64,000 bases of DNA, taken from contig NZ_CP031055.1 in assembly GCF_003345295.1 (NCBI RefSeq), forward strand, positions 1,550,001-1,614,000, read 5' to 3'. Made by a program: the position numbers and the translations under genes. Source of the stretch: Vibrio splendidus. GTDB lineage: Bacteria > Pseudomonadota > Gammaproteobacteria > Enterobacterales > Vibrionaceae. Position 1 is the first letter of the stretch; each line of letters begins with the position of its first letter. Positions 7,711 through 15,961 of this stretch are shown one piece after another. The notes below the pieces were generated by a model. It had not been told where the DNA came from. It saw only the letters and a list, made by a program, of their open reading frames with translations, and did not search any database.

Positions 7711-8916
7711 ATGAAACCTAATGAAACTATTTCTCCAGCTCAGGCAAAGCCACAGCCCAAAAGTGCCAACCTTTTTTACAACCCCACTTTTCGCTCAATT
7801 GTTTTCCAAATTATCGCCGTCGGGGCGCTTTGTGCTTTCTTTTATACGATTGTAAATAATGCACTCACTAACTTAGATTCCCGTGGTATCGCCACTGGTT
7901 TTGATTTTTTATCCCAAGAAGCTGGTTTTGGTATCGGCTTAACACTGATTGAATACGACGAAACATTCTCATACGGTCGTACCTTCTTTATCGGTCTTCT
8001 CAATACCGCTTTGGTTTCTGTACTCGGCATAATGTTAGCCACGGTACTGGGCTTTAGTATGGGTATTGCAAGGCTCTCTTCAAATTGGTTAGTTAGCCGA
8101 TTTGCAGCTATCTATATTGAGATATTCCGAAACATCCCTCTTCTGTTGCAAATCTTTTTCTGGTATTTCGCCGTTCTACAAGCCTTACCTTCTGCTCGTC
8201 AAAGTATGAGCCTTGGTGAAGCCATTTTCTTGAACGTACGTGGTTTGTACTTCCCTGCACCAGTGTTAGAGCAAGGCAGTAGTATTGTGATCGCATCATT
8301 GATTACGGGTGTCATCGCTACTTTTGTTATCAACATATGGGCTAATAACAAGCAAAAGCTAACCGGCCAACAAACACCAATGTTGCGAATTGCTGCGGCA
8401 CTGATTGTGGGCTTACCATTGGTAACTTACTTTGTTATGGGCATGCCTATCTCTGCGGAGTACCCTGTTTTGAAAGGGTTTAACTTCAAAGGCGGTATTA
8501 GCATCATCCCTGAACTGGCTGCGTTGATGCTTGCTTTAAGTATCTACACTGCAGCGTTCATCGCCGAGATTGTGCGTTCAGGTATTAACGCGGTAAACCA
8601 TGGGCAAACAGAGGCTGCGATGTCTCTAGGTCTCCCTAGAACACGAACCCTCAAGTTGGTGATTATTCCACAAGCATTAAGAATTATCATTCCACCATTA
8701 ACCAGTCAGTATTTGAATCTGACCAAAAACTCATCACTTGCGATGGCCATTGGTTATCCCGATCTTGTTTCTGTATTTGCAGGAACAACATTGAACCAAA
8801 CTGGACAAGCTATCGAAGTAATCGCGATGACAATGGGCGTCTACCTGACTCTAAGCCTATTAACATCCGCTCTAATGAACATATACAACCGCAAAGTAGC
8901 GTTGGTGGAGAGATAA
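7711..8916 (+). CDS. aapQ: General L-amino acid ABC transporter permease AapQ
   Basis: A 401-residue inner-membrane permease of the His/Glu/Gln/Arg/opine family. Several hydrophobic helices are visible, with a first one at about 30-50 and a cluster at about 85-150. The ATPase-coupling EAA loop is present near the C-terminus ('EAAMSLGLPRTRTLKLVIIPQALRIIIPP', about 304-332). The insert between the first helices and the core is typical of AapQ and BztB and longer than in simple HisQ-type permeases. It pairs with AapM to form the channel. It starts 71 bases after aapJ, beyond the hairpin, and is separated from aapM by one base. Confidence 0.94.
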   Translation: MKPNETISPAQAKPQPKSANLFYNPTFRSIVFQIIAVGALCAFFYTIVNNALTNLDSRGIATGFDFLSQEAGFGIGLTLIEYDETFSYGRTFFIGLLNTALVSVLGIMLATVLGFSMGIARLSSNWLVSRFAAIYIEIFRNIPLLLQIFFWYFAVLQALPSARQSMSLGEAIFLNVRGLYFPAPVLEQGSSIVIASLITGVIATFVINIWANNKQKLTGQQTPMLRIAAALIVGLPLVTYFVMGMPISAEYPVLKGFNFKGGISIIPELAALMLALSIYTAAFIAEIVRSGINAVNHGQTEAAMSLGLPRTRTLKLVIIPQALRIIIPPLTSQYLNLTKNSSLAMAIGYPDLVSVFAGTTLNQTGQAIEVIAMTMGVYLTLSLLTSALMNIYNRKVALVER

Positions 8917-8917
8917 G

Positions 8918-10015
8918 ATGAGTACACATCAATTTCAACCTGATCTTCCGCCTCCAGCGAATACTGTTGGACCTGTCGGTTGGTTAAGAAAAAATCTATT
9001 TAATGGACCAATTAACAGTGTCGTCACTGTGGTCCTTGGTTATTTTGCTTTCACTTTATTGTGGGCAATAGCAGATTGGGCATTCATTAATGCTGATTGG
9101 ATAGGAACAACTCGAGATGCCTGTACAAGTGATGGAGCATGTTGGGTTTTCATTAGTGTTCGTTGGGACCAATTCATGTATGGCTTCTATCCAGAAGCTG
9201 AACTGTGGCGCCCTCGCCTTTTCTACGCAACGTTAGCTATTTTTGTCGTTTTGTTAGCTTACGAAAAAACACCTAAGCGCACGTGGATTTGGTTGTTCTT
9301 CGTAAACATCTACCCGTTTATCATCGCTGGCTTACTATACGGTGGTGTATTTGGACTAGAGGTTGTTGATACCCATAAATGGGGCGGTCTACTGGTTACG
9401 CTGATCATCGCACTTGTTGGTATTGTAGTGTCACTTCCTATTGGCGTTGCATTGGCACTTGGGCGTCGTTCAGAGATGCCGATCATCCGCAGTATGTGTA
9501 CCGTTTACATCGAAATTTGGCGTGGTGTACCGCTGATTACGGTTCTATTTATGGCCTCGGTAATGCTTCCGCTCTTTTTATCAGAAGGGATGGAAACCGA
9601 TAAACTGATCAGAGCGTTGGTTGGGGTAGTACTATTTAGTGCGGCTTATATGGCAGAGGTAATCCGTGGTGGTTTGCAAGCAATACCAAAAGGTCAATAC
9701 GAAGCCGCTGATGCTTTAGGGTTGAGCTACTGGAAAAAAACAGGGCTTATCATTCTACCTCAAGCTCTTAAAATCACGATTCCTTCAATTGTGAATACCT
9801 TTATTGGTTTGTTCAAAGATACCAGTCTGGTTTTAATTATCGGTATGTTTGATGTATTGGGAATTGGCCAAGCCGCGAATACCGATCCTGAATGGCTTGG
9901 GTTTTCAACAGAAAGTTATGTATTTGTCGCGTTAGTGTTCTGGGTGTTTTGTTTTGGCATGTCGAGATACTCGATTTGGCTAGAAAACAGACTTCACACC
10001 GGTCACAAACGATAA
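8918..10015 (+). CDS. aapM: General L-amino acid ABC transporter permease AapM
   Basis: A 365-residue inner-membrane permease, partner of AapQ. An N-terminal cytoplasmic stretch is followed by a membrane helix at about 38-58, a periplasmic segment with two Cys (DACTSDGACW), and then the conserved permease core. The EAA loop for the ATPase reads 'YEAADALGLSYWKKTGLIILPQALKITIP' (about 261-289). The start is two bases after the aapQ stop, so the two are translationally coupled. BztC and AapM are the nearest named relatives. Confidence 0.94.
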   Translation: MSTHQFQPDLPPPANTVGPVGWLRKNLFNGPINSVVTVVLGYFAFTLLWAIADWAFINADWIGTTRDACTSDGACWVFISVRWDQFMYGFYPEAELWRPRLFYATLAIFVVLLAYEKTPKRTWIWLFFVNIYPFIIAGLLYGGVFGLEVVDTHKWGGLLVTLIIALVGIVVSLPIGVALALGRRSEMPIIRSMCTVYIEIWRGVPLITVLFMASVMLPLFLSEGMETDKLIRALVGVVLFSAAYMAEVIRGGLQAIPKGQYEAADALGLSYWKKTGLIILPQALKITIPSIVNTFIGLFKDTSLVLIIGMFDVLGIGQAANTDPEWLGFSTESYVFVALVFWVFCFGMSRYSIWLENRLHTGHKR

Positions 10016-10037
10016 TTAACAAGATCAAGGACGTATT

Positions 10038-10802
10038 ATGACGCAGCAAACAGAAAACAACTCTCAAGGTCTTATGATCGAGTTAAAAGACATGAACAAG
10101 TGGTACGGTGAGTTCCACGTTCTTAAAAACATCAATTTGGAAGTTAGAAAAGGCGAGAAAATTGTTATTTGTGGCCCTTCTGGTTCAGGTAAATCAACGA
10201 TGATTCGCTGTATCAACCGATTAGAAGAGCACCAAAAAGGTCATATCTTCGTTTCAGGTAATGAACTGACAGAAGATCTGAAGAACATTGAAGCCGTGCG
10301 CAGAGATGTAGGTATGTGTTTCCAACACTTCAACCTATTCCCTCACCTAACGGTTTTAGAAAACTGTACTCTGGCCCCTATTTGGGTGAAGAAGATGCCG
10401 AAAGAGGAAGCTGAAGCAATCGCTATGAAATTCCTCGAGCGTGTAAAAATCCCTGAGCAAGCGGATAAATTCCCAGGACAGCTTTCAGGTGGCCAACAAC
10501 AACGTGTGGCAATCGCTCGTTCTTTATGTATGAACCCGCAAGTCATGTTGTTTGATGAACCAACATCGGCACTCGACCCGGAAATGGTTCGTGAAGTACT
10601 AGACGTTATGGTTGAGCTTGCCGAAGAAGGCATGACGATGTTGTGTGTAACGCACGAGATGGGTTTTGCTAAAGAAGTTGCCGACCGCGTTATCTTTATG
10701 GATGCAGGTGAAATCATAGAAGAGAACAACCCTGTCGACTTCTTTGAAAACCCACAATCGGACAGAACGCAGAACTTCTTGAGCCAAATCTTGCACCATT
10801 AA
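10038..10802 (+). CDS. aapP: General L-amino acid ABC transporter ATPase AapP
   Basis: A 254-residue ABC ATPase that powers the AapQM channel. Walker A 'GPSGSGKST' (about 46-54), signature 'LSGGQQQR' (about 148-155), Walker B 'VMLFDEPTSALDP' (about 168-180) and the switch His in 'CVTHEMGFA' are all intact. It resembles GlnQ/HisP polar-amino-acid ATPases. Last gene of the operon, 22 bases after aapM, and closed by the terminator at 10825-10854. Confidence 0.95.
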   Translation: MTQQTENNSQGLMIELKDMNKWYGEFHVLKNINLEVRKGEKIVICGPSGSGKSTMIRCINRLEEHQKGHIFVSGNELTEDLKNIEAVRRDVGMCFQHFNLFPHLTVLENCTLAPIWVKKMPKEEAEAIAMKFLERVKIPEQADKFPGQLSGGQQQRVAIARSLCMNPQVMLFDEPTSALDPEMVREVLDVMVELAEEGMTMLCVTHEMGFAKEVADRVIFMDAGEIIEENNPVDFFENPQSDRTQNFLSQILHH

Positions 10803-10824
10803 TGTGTTATGATGCATAAACTAT

Positions 10825-10854
10825 AGAGGCGGCTTAGGTCGCCTCTTTATTTTT
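10825..10854 (+). terminator. Rho-independent terminator of aapJQMP
   Basis: Arms AGAGGCGGC (10825-10833) and GTCGCCTCT (10838-10846), one G-U pair, loop TTAG, followed by TTATTTTT. It starts 23 bases after the aapP stop. The remaining bases to 11097 hold no gene; two copies of GAAACACTT (about 10951 and 10972) are the only repeat I noticed there. Confidence 0.88.
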
Positions 10855-11097
10855 CAAGGTTATAGTTAGTTTTTCAAAGGTTATAAATCATTAACCAGTA
10901 ACTATGAAAGTTTGAACATCGAGTATTAGCGACACTTTATACGTCATTAGAAACACTTTGTTACACCTTAAGAAACACTTAACCGACTATTTTGATTATT
11001 ATTTTAGGTATACAAAAGGAATGAAAGACTTGATTTTTCGAACTTTCAGCCCCATAAATGTACTAATAACTATTGAAGTCACCTTACGAGGAAGATT

Positions 11098-11763
11098 ATG
11101 AACAGCCCTATGTTTTCACGCACAGCATCTCAAGAAAGTGCTCTGCAAACCAATAAAGTGTTGCGTAACACCTACGCACTACTGTCTATGACACTACTTT
11201 GGTCTGCTGTAGTAGCAGGCGTATCTATGGCGATGAACCTTCCTCGCCCTGGTCTTATCATTATGCTAATTGGTTTCTACGGCCTACTGTTCCTAACAGA
11301 AAAGAACCGTGACAATAGCATGGGTCTAGTCTTCACATTCCTATTTACAGGTTTCTTAGGCTACACCATTGGTCCAATCTTAAACATGTACGTTGGCGCA
11401 GGCATGGGTGATGTCATCCTTACTGCACTTGGTGGTACAGCATTAGCATTTATGGGTGCATCAGCTTACGCACTGACGACTAAACGTGACCTTTCATTCC
11501 TTAACGGTATGCTAATGGCTGGTTTTGTTGTTCTGCTAGTAGGGATGGTTGCAAACATCTTCCTACAAATGCCTCTACTGTCGTTAGCAATGAGCGGTAT
11601 GTTCATCCTATTCTCGACTGGTGTTATTTTGCTAACAACGCAAAGCATCATCCGCGGCGGTGAAACAAACTACATCTCAGCAACGATTAGCTTGTATGTT
11701 TCTATCTACAACATCTTCATCAGCCTACTAAGCATCTTAGGTATTATGAACAGCAACGACTAA
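11098..11763 (+). CDS. yccA: YccA, Bax inhibitor-1 family membrane protein
   Basis: A 221-residue protein with seven predicted membrane helices and the BI-1/YccA pattern: a short N-terminal tail 'SRTASQESALQTNKVLRNTYALLSMTL' and hydrophobic helices from about residue 30 to 215, including 'FLGYTIGPILNMYV' and 'SIYNIFISLLSILG'. In E. coli YccA is a substrate and inhibitor of the FtsH membrane protease. The order yccA-tusE-yccX here is the same as in E. coli, which supports the call. Ends at a strong terminator. Confidence 0.93.
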   Translation: MNSPMFSRTASQESALQTNKVLRNTYALLSMTLLWSAVVAGVSMAMNLPRPGLIIMLIGFYGLLFLTEKNRDNSMGLVFTFLFTGFLGYTIGPILNMYVGAGMGDVILTALGGTALAFMGASAYALTTKRDLSFLNGMLMAGFVVLLVGMVANIFLQMPLLSLAMSGMFILFSTGVILLTTQSIIRGGETNYISATISLYVSIYNIFISLLSILGIMNSND

Positions 11764-11783
11764 TCATAGTTCGTTCAAAATTG

Positions 11784-11814
11784 AGCCCAAGAGCCTGTCT
11801 CTTGGGCTTTTTTG
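11784..11814 (+). terminator. Rho-independent terminator of yccA
   Basis: Perfect 10-base arms AGCCCAAGAG (11784-11793) and CTCTTGGGCT (11799-11808), loop CCTGT, with a T-run to 11813. Confidence 0.92.
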
Positions 11815-11918
11815 TATCTATAGTTGCAATATTCCTAGAGATAACGACGATATTTCTTGAGAAAGGCAAACGTGGTCATGTACCCTATTTACTGAGTTAA
11901 ACTGATTCTGGACTAAAC

Positions 11919-12248
11919 ATGTTTGAATATAATGGCAAACAAATTGAAACCGACGCTCAAGGCTACCTATTGGACTACACACAATGGGAAGAAGGTATGA
12001 TTGAGATTCTTGCTCAAGACGAGGCGATTGAACTGACTGATGCGCACTTAGAAGTGGTACATTTTGTAAGAAGCTTTTACGAAGAATTCAAAACCTCTCC
12101 GGCTGTTCGTATGCTCGTTAAAGCGATGGAAAAAGCGCACGGCCCAGAGAAAGGTAACAGTAAGTACCTATTCAAATTGTTCAAGAAAGGCCCCGCTAAA
12201 CAAGCAACCAAGCTCGCAGGTTTACCTAAACCAGCAAAATGCTTGTAA
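11919..12248 (+). CDS. tusE: TusE sulfurtransferase (DsrC family)
   Basis: A 109-residue DsrC-like protein. TusE takes sulfur from TusBCD and passes it to MnmA for 2-thiouridine synthesis at tRNA wobble positions. The family core 'DAHLEVVHFVRSFYEEFKTSPAVRMLVKAM' (about 41-70) and the C-terminal arm ending 'GLPKPAKCL', with the essential penultimate Cys108, are intact. The second, upstream Cys of dissimilatory DsrC proteins is absent, as expected for TusE. It is transcribed alone between two terminators and converges with yccX. Confidence 0.94.
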   Translation: MFEYNGKQIETDAQGYLLDYTQWEEGMIEILAQDEAIELTDAHLEVVHFVRSFYEEFKTSPAVRMLVKAMEKAHGPEKGNSKYLFKLFKKGPAKQATKLAGLPKPAKCL

Positions 12249-12287
12249 CGCTTAAACAACTTTAGGTTACTCTCAAGGTAAAAAGGC

Positions 12288-12318
12288 AAATACTGTAGTG
12301 CGCTAGCTACAGTATTTT
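12288..12318. terminator. Bidirectional terminator between tusE and yccX
   Basis: Perfect 11-base arms (12288-12298 and 12307-12317) with an 8-base loop, flanked by A-rich sequence on the left and TTTT on the right. The right arm overlaps the yccX stop codon at 12307-12309. Confidence 0.75.
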
Positions 12319-12594
12319 AAACTCATCTATACGTACATCCTGTCGCTCACTTTCTTTAACTCGATGCATCACTACTTGGTCTACTGTCGCACTCGAAGGA
12401 CCAATATTGAGCCATGCGTGGAACTTCTCTATGTCCTTACCCTTTCCGACAGCTAACACTTCAACTCGGCCATCATTTAGGTTCTTTGCATAGCCTGAAA
12501 TGCCCAGAGCTTGTGCCTGCCTACTGGTGTGATAGCGAAAACCAACACACTGAACTACGCCTGATACGACAAAAATATATTGTGAACTTTCCAT
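12307..12594 (-). CDS. yccX: Acylphosphatase YccX
   Basis: A 95-residue acylphosphatase that hydrolyses carboxyl-phosphate bonds. The phosphate-binding loop reads GVVQCVGFR (about 12-20), keeping the catalytic Arg20, and the second catalytic residue is the Asn in 'YAKNLNDGRVEV' (about 35-46). The usual loop is GRVQGVGFR, so the Arg-to-Val and Gly-to-Cys changes inside it are unusual; the Cys lies directly at the phosphate site. Convergent with tusE, as in the E. coli neighbourhood. Activity is likely but the altered loop could change it. Confidence 0.9.
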   Translation of the reverse strand: MESSQYIFVVSGVVQCVGFRYHTSRQAQALGISGYAKNLNDGRVEVLAVGKGKDIEKFHAWLNIGPSSATVDQVVMHRVKESERQDVRIDEFKIL

Positions 12595-12682
12595 AACGTT
12601 GCCTCATAAATTGTATGAATGATATAGTTGCGACTCTATTCATTCACCGCTTATTGGTGGACTTACTTCGAGTATAACGATT

Positions 12683-14086
12683 ATGAAAGAAATCCCATTT
12701 CGTTGGATTGACAAATATCTCATTCACCTAAAAATCCAAGAAAAGTTCTATCTACTCTTCTTATTACCTCTTCTCGCCCTGGTTATATTAACTCTTGTTT
12801 TAGATAGCGCAGCGGACTCTTTACTTGCTCATCTTTATCAAGAAGAAATGCTCCTGATGAAAGGGCTTATCGAAGCGGGTCAACTGACGAAAGATCAAGT
12901 TGCTCAACTTGTCAGTAATTCTGAAACCATCTCTTTAGGCTATGGTGTTGGTTCCGTCTCAGTTATGAACGGTGCATTCAGCTTGGTTGCTAACCATGAT
13001 CAAAACTTATGGTCAGCTCTATCTACGACTCAGGTTTCAATTATCGCAGTAACCCTAACGCTGATCGCGCTGGGTGTTTACTACATCATGACTTTCATCG
13101 GTGGCGCAATGTTCTCTATGAACAAAGCGTTAAGCACGCTAGCGAGTGGTGATCTCACCTGTCGTATGAACTACTTCCTCGTTCGTGATGAGTTCAGTGA
13201 AATCGCAATTACTATTGATAAGGTAGCAGAACGTGAACAAAACATGGTTCTATCAATCCAAGAGTCTGTCGCACTCATGCAGCAGATCAGTTCTGACTTA
13301 AACCAGTCGACACAACAGAGCTCAGACATCTCGGGTAACCAACAAGAACACCTGAATAGTTTAGCAAGTGCAACGGAACAAATGGCAGCTACGATTCGTG
13401 AAGTCGCTACCCTTGCTCATGAGTCTAGCTCTCAAACTATGGACGCTCGCGGTGTTGCACAGAGTGGCCAAGTAAAAGTTTCAAATACATTGGAATCTAT
13501 CTCAAGCCTATCTCAAGAAATTCAATCAGCTTCGCAAGCGGTAGAAGAGCTTGATGCTAACGCAGCGCAAATTGATGAAGTGGTCGCAACCATCAATGGC
13601 ATCTCTGAACAAACTAACCTATTAGCCCTGAATGCTGCCATTGAGGCTGCACGTGCTGGCGAGCAAGGTCGTGGATTTGCTGTTGTTGCCGATGAAGTCC
13701 GTGCCCTTGCCGGCCGTACTCAACAAGCAACGGTTGAAATCCAGAGCATGATCGAATCATTACAACGTAACAGCCAATCACTGACAAAATTGATGGAAGT
13801 GACTGTTAGCAATGCTAACGAAGGTCAAACATTGATGTCGGAAGTAAACGTTGAGATTGGATCGTTAGCTGAAAAGAACCAATCTATTTCTGATAGCAGC
13901 ACTCAAATTGCTACTGCTGCTGAAGAGCAAGGTGTTGTTGCTGACAACATTGCACAAAGTGTTGAAGAAATTCGTCATCAATCAGACAGCATCTGTGAAA
14001 TGATCAGTAAGAGTAATGTAAATGTTGACCAACTTCGTAAGCAAAGCGATACGATGGAAGGTTTGCTGACAGGTCTTAAAGCTTAA
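12683..14086 (+). CDS. Methyl-accepting chemotaxis protein with short periplasmic domain
   Basis: A 467-residue receptor. Helix 1 (about 22-41) and helix 2 (about 115-139) bracket only about 73 residues outside the membrane, too small for a Cache or four-helix ligand domain, so its signal is not obvious. A HAMP-like segment follows (about 140-195, 'LASGDLTCRMNYFLVRDEFSEI'), then a long coiled coil whose tip is the conserved 'EQTNLLALNAAIEAARAGEQ' (about 309-328) continuing 'GRGFAVVADEVRALA' to 343, where CheA and CheW bind. There is no C-terminal NWETF-like tether for methylation enzymes. Single-gene unit ending at the hairpin at 14126-14145. It interrupts the yccX-rlmI pairing seen in E. coli. 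Confidence 0.9.
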   Translation: MKEIPFRWIDKYLIHLKIQEKFYLLFLLPLLALVILTLVLDSAADSLLAHLYQEEMLLMKGLIEAGQLTKDQVAQLVSNSETISLGYGVGSVSVMNGAFSLVANHDQNLWSALSTTQVSIIAVTLTLIALGVYYIMTFIGGAMFSMNKALSTLASGDLTCRMNYFLVRDEFSEIAITIDKVAEREQNMVLSIQESVALMQQISSDLNQSTQQSSDISGNQQEHLNSLASATEQMAATIREVATLAHESSSQTMDARGVAQSGQVKVSNTLESISSLSQEIQSASQAVEELDANAAQIDEVVATINGISEQTNLLALNAAIEAARAGEQGRGFAVVADEVRALAGRTQQATVEIQSMIESLQRNSQSLTKLMEVTVSNANEGQTLMSEVNVEIGSLAEKNQSISDSSTQIATAAEEQGVVADNIAQSVEEIRHQSDSICEMISKSNVNVDQLRKQSDTMEGLLTGLKA

Positions 14087-14125
14087 TACTCACATCTAAC
14101 CACTATGTGTTAATTAATCATTGCT

Positions 14126-14150
14126 AGGGCTGCTTCTGCAGCCCTTTCTT
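14126..14150 (+). terminator. Rho-independent terminator of the chemotaxis receptor gene
   Basis: Perfect 8-base arms AGGGCTGC (14126-14133) and GCAGCCCT (14138-14145), loop TTCT, followed by TTCTTATTT. Confidence 0.8.
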
Positions 14151-14215
14151 ATTTGCTTTTCCCTTGTACTTCCCCGACAATACCCCTCCTTCAAATTCAA
14201 CAAACAGAGTAAATT

Positions 14216-15409
14216 ATGACTCCTTCAATTCATCTAGCTAAAGGCCGAGATAAATCACTACGCCGTAAACACCCTTGGGTATTTTCACGCGGTATCGATA
14301 AGGTCGAAGGCGAACCACAACAAGGTGAAACTGTAGACGTATATGCTCAAAATGGTCAGTGGCTCGCAAAAGCAGCTTACTCACCAGAATCTCAAATTCG
14401 CGCTCGTGTTTGGACATTTGAAAAAGAAGAAATCAATAAAGCGTTTTTCATCAAAAGATTTAAAGACGCACAATCACTACGTGATGATATCATCGAACGT
14501 GACGGCCTAACGGGGTACCGATTAACAGCGGCTGAATCTGACGGCCTGCCAGGTATTACTATCGACAAGTACCAAGACTTCTTAGTTTGCCAACTACTGA
14601 GTGCTGGCGCGGAATTCAACAAAAGCGTTATCGTTGAAGCTTTAGTTGAATGCTTCCCTGAATGTAATATTTACGAACGCTCTGACGTAGCGGTTCGTAA
14701 AAAAGAAGGTTTAGAGCAAACCGTCGGCGTACTGCATGGCGTAGAGCCACCTAAGTCAGTAGTCATTGAAGAAAACGGCGTGAAGATCAGCGTGAACATT
14801 ATGGAAGGCCACAAAACGGGCTTCTATATGGACCAACGTGATAGTCGCAAAGAATCTATGAAGTACGTTAAAGGCAAAGATGTCCTTAACTGTTTCTCAT
14901 ACACCGGTGGCTTTGGCCTTTACGCACTTAAAGGCGACGCGAAGCGTGTGATCAACGCAGACGTATCTCAACTTGCTCTTGATACAGCTAAGTTCAACGC
15001 TGAACTTAACGAGTTTGATATCTCGAAAAAGCGTGCTGTATTCCTAAACGCTGACGTATTCAAACTACTTCGAGAATACCGTGACCAGGGCACTAAGTTT
15101 GACGTAGTGATAATGGACCCACCAAAGTTTGTTTCAAGCAAGAACAACCTAACTTCAGGCGCTAACGGCTACAAAGACGTTAACATGCTAGCAATGCAAA
15201 TCCTGAAGCCAGGTGGAACACTACTCACCTACTCTTGCTCAGGTTTGATGGGGGCTGACTTATTCCAAAAGATCATTGCTGATGCCGCTCTAGATGCGGG
15301 CAGAACAGTGAAGTTTGTTGAACGCTTCGAGCAAGCTGCCGATCACTTGATCGATACAGCTTACCCAGAAGGTTTCTACCTAAAAGGTTTTGCTTGTAAG
15401 GTGCTTTAA
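14216..15409 (+). CDS. rlmI: 23S rRNA (cytosine-1962-C5)-methyltransferase RlmI
   Basis: A 397-residue protein matching RlmI (YccW) over its length. An N-terminal PUA RNA-binding domain ('IHLAKGRDKSLRRKHPWVFSRGI', about 5-27) is followed by an RlmI-specific middle and an AdoMet-dependent fold: motif I 'VLNCFSYTGGFGLYAL' (about 222-237), 'VIMDPPKF' (about 298-305) and 'LTYSCSG' (about 338-344) with the catalytic Cys region. It methylates C1962 of the large-subunit rRNA. Its closeness to yccX, yccA and tusE is the same as in E. coli. Confidence 0.94.
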   Translation: MTPSIHLAKGRDKSLRRKHPWVFSRGIDKVEGEPQQGETVDVYAQNGQWLAKAAYSPESQIRARVWTFEKEEINKAFFIKRFKDAQSLRDDIIERDGLTGYRLTAAESDGLPGITIDKYQDFLVCQLLSAGAEFNKSVIVEALVECFPECNIYERSDVAVRKKEGLEQTVGVLHGVEPPKSVVIEENGVKISVNIMEGHKTGFYMDQRDSRKESMKYVKGKDVLNCFSYTGGFGLYALKGDAKRVINADVSQLALDTAKFNAELNEFDISKKRAVFLNADVFKLLREYRDQGTKFDVVIMDPPKFVSSKNNLTSGANGYKDVNMLAMQILKPGGTLLTYSCSGLMGADLFQKIIADAALDAGRTVKFVERFEQAADHLIDTAYPEGFYLKGFACKVL

Positions 15410-15459
15410 TTCTAGTGCTTTAGAGTCTAGTTTTCATAGCCAAATAGACGTAATAAAAA

Positions 15460-15921
15460 GGTTCATCGCGGATTCACGGGAACTAATAACAAAAACGGTA
15501 GTAAGTGATATGGTTTAGTCGCCAAACAAAAATCATACACAAACTACCGTTTTCATGCTGAATCATACTTTCCTATCTTCATTCTGAGAAGGCTTTCAAA
15601 TAGTAAAGTCTCATCAGACATCATCACTGATTAACCTGATTTTTAAACCTAACTCTGAGGCTAAATACCTTTGTGGCCTTGGAGCCGAAGCTATCCATGA
15701 ATATCAATGGCGCCATGAAAAAGAAGCTATGTTGATCGGTGTTCCTGTTGAACTTTCCGTTCAAACACGAAGAATTAAGTGTTGTGACTGCGGTATAAAA
15801 ACAGAATCTCTATCTTGGTTGGAGCCTTCTGCTCGTATAACGAAGCGCCTCAAAAGCTATATAGAACAACTACCTCTTCATGACGAAAGAAGCGGCTTTC
15901 CCCGGAAAGCCGCGATGAAAC
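15460..15921 (+). mobile_element. ISL3-family insertion sequence, internally deleted, both ends present
   Basis: The left end begins GGTTCATCGCGG (15460-15471). The complement of the right end begins GTTTCATCGCGG (15921 down to 15910), and similarity continues for roughly 24 bases, consistent with ISL3-type inverted repeats. Only about 460 bases lie between them, whereas ISL3 elements are usually 1.3-2.3 kb, so most of the transposase gene has been lost. Flanks share AAAAAG (15455-15460 and 15925-15930), which could be what is left of a target duplication. A 10-base-arm palindrome (15892-15901 and 15904-15913) sits beside the right end. It lies between rlmI and the giant adhesin terminator. 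Confidence 0.7.
15555..15875 (+). pseudogene. Transposase fragment, ISL3 family
   Basis: Reading from ATG 15555, codon 11 is a stop (TGA 15585-15587, where related transposases probably carry Trp). The frame then continues open for roughly 95 codons with recognisable ISL3 N-terminal sequence: 'AKYLCGLGAEAIHEYQWR' and the zinc-binding 'RRIKCCDCGIKTESLSWLEP', which follows 'LIGVPVELSVQT'. After 'KSYIEQL' (about 15875) similarity stops and the right end of the element follows at once. There is no DDE catalytic domain, so the fragment cannot transpose itself. Confidence 0.75.
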
Positions 15922-15924
15922 TTA

Positions 15925-15950
15925 AAAAAGGGCCTTTCGGCTCTTTTTCT
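15925..15950 (-). terminator. Terminator of the giant adhesin gene
   Basis: Arms AAAAAGGGCC (15925-15934) and GGCTCTTTTT (15939-15948) around TTTC, 14 bases past the adhesin stop. Read on the minus strand the hairpin ends in TTTTTT; one internal position is A opposite C on that strand and a G-U pair on the other, so it may work in both directions. Confidence 0.75.
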
Positions 15951-15961
15951 AATACTTTAAA

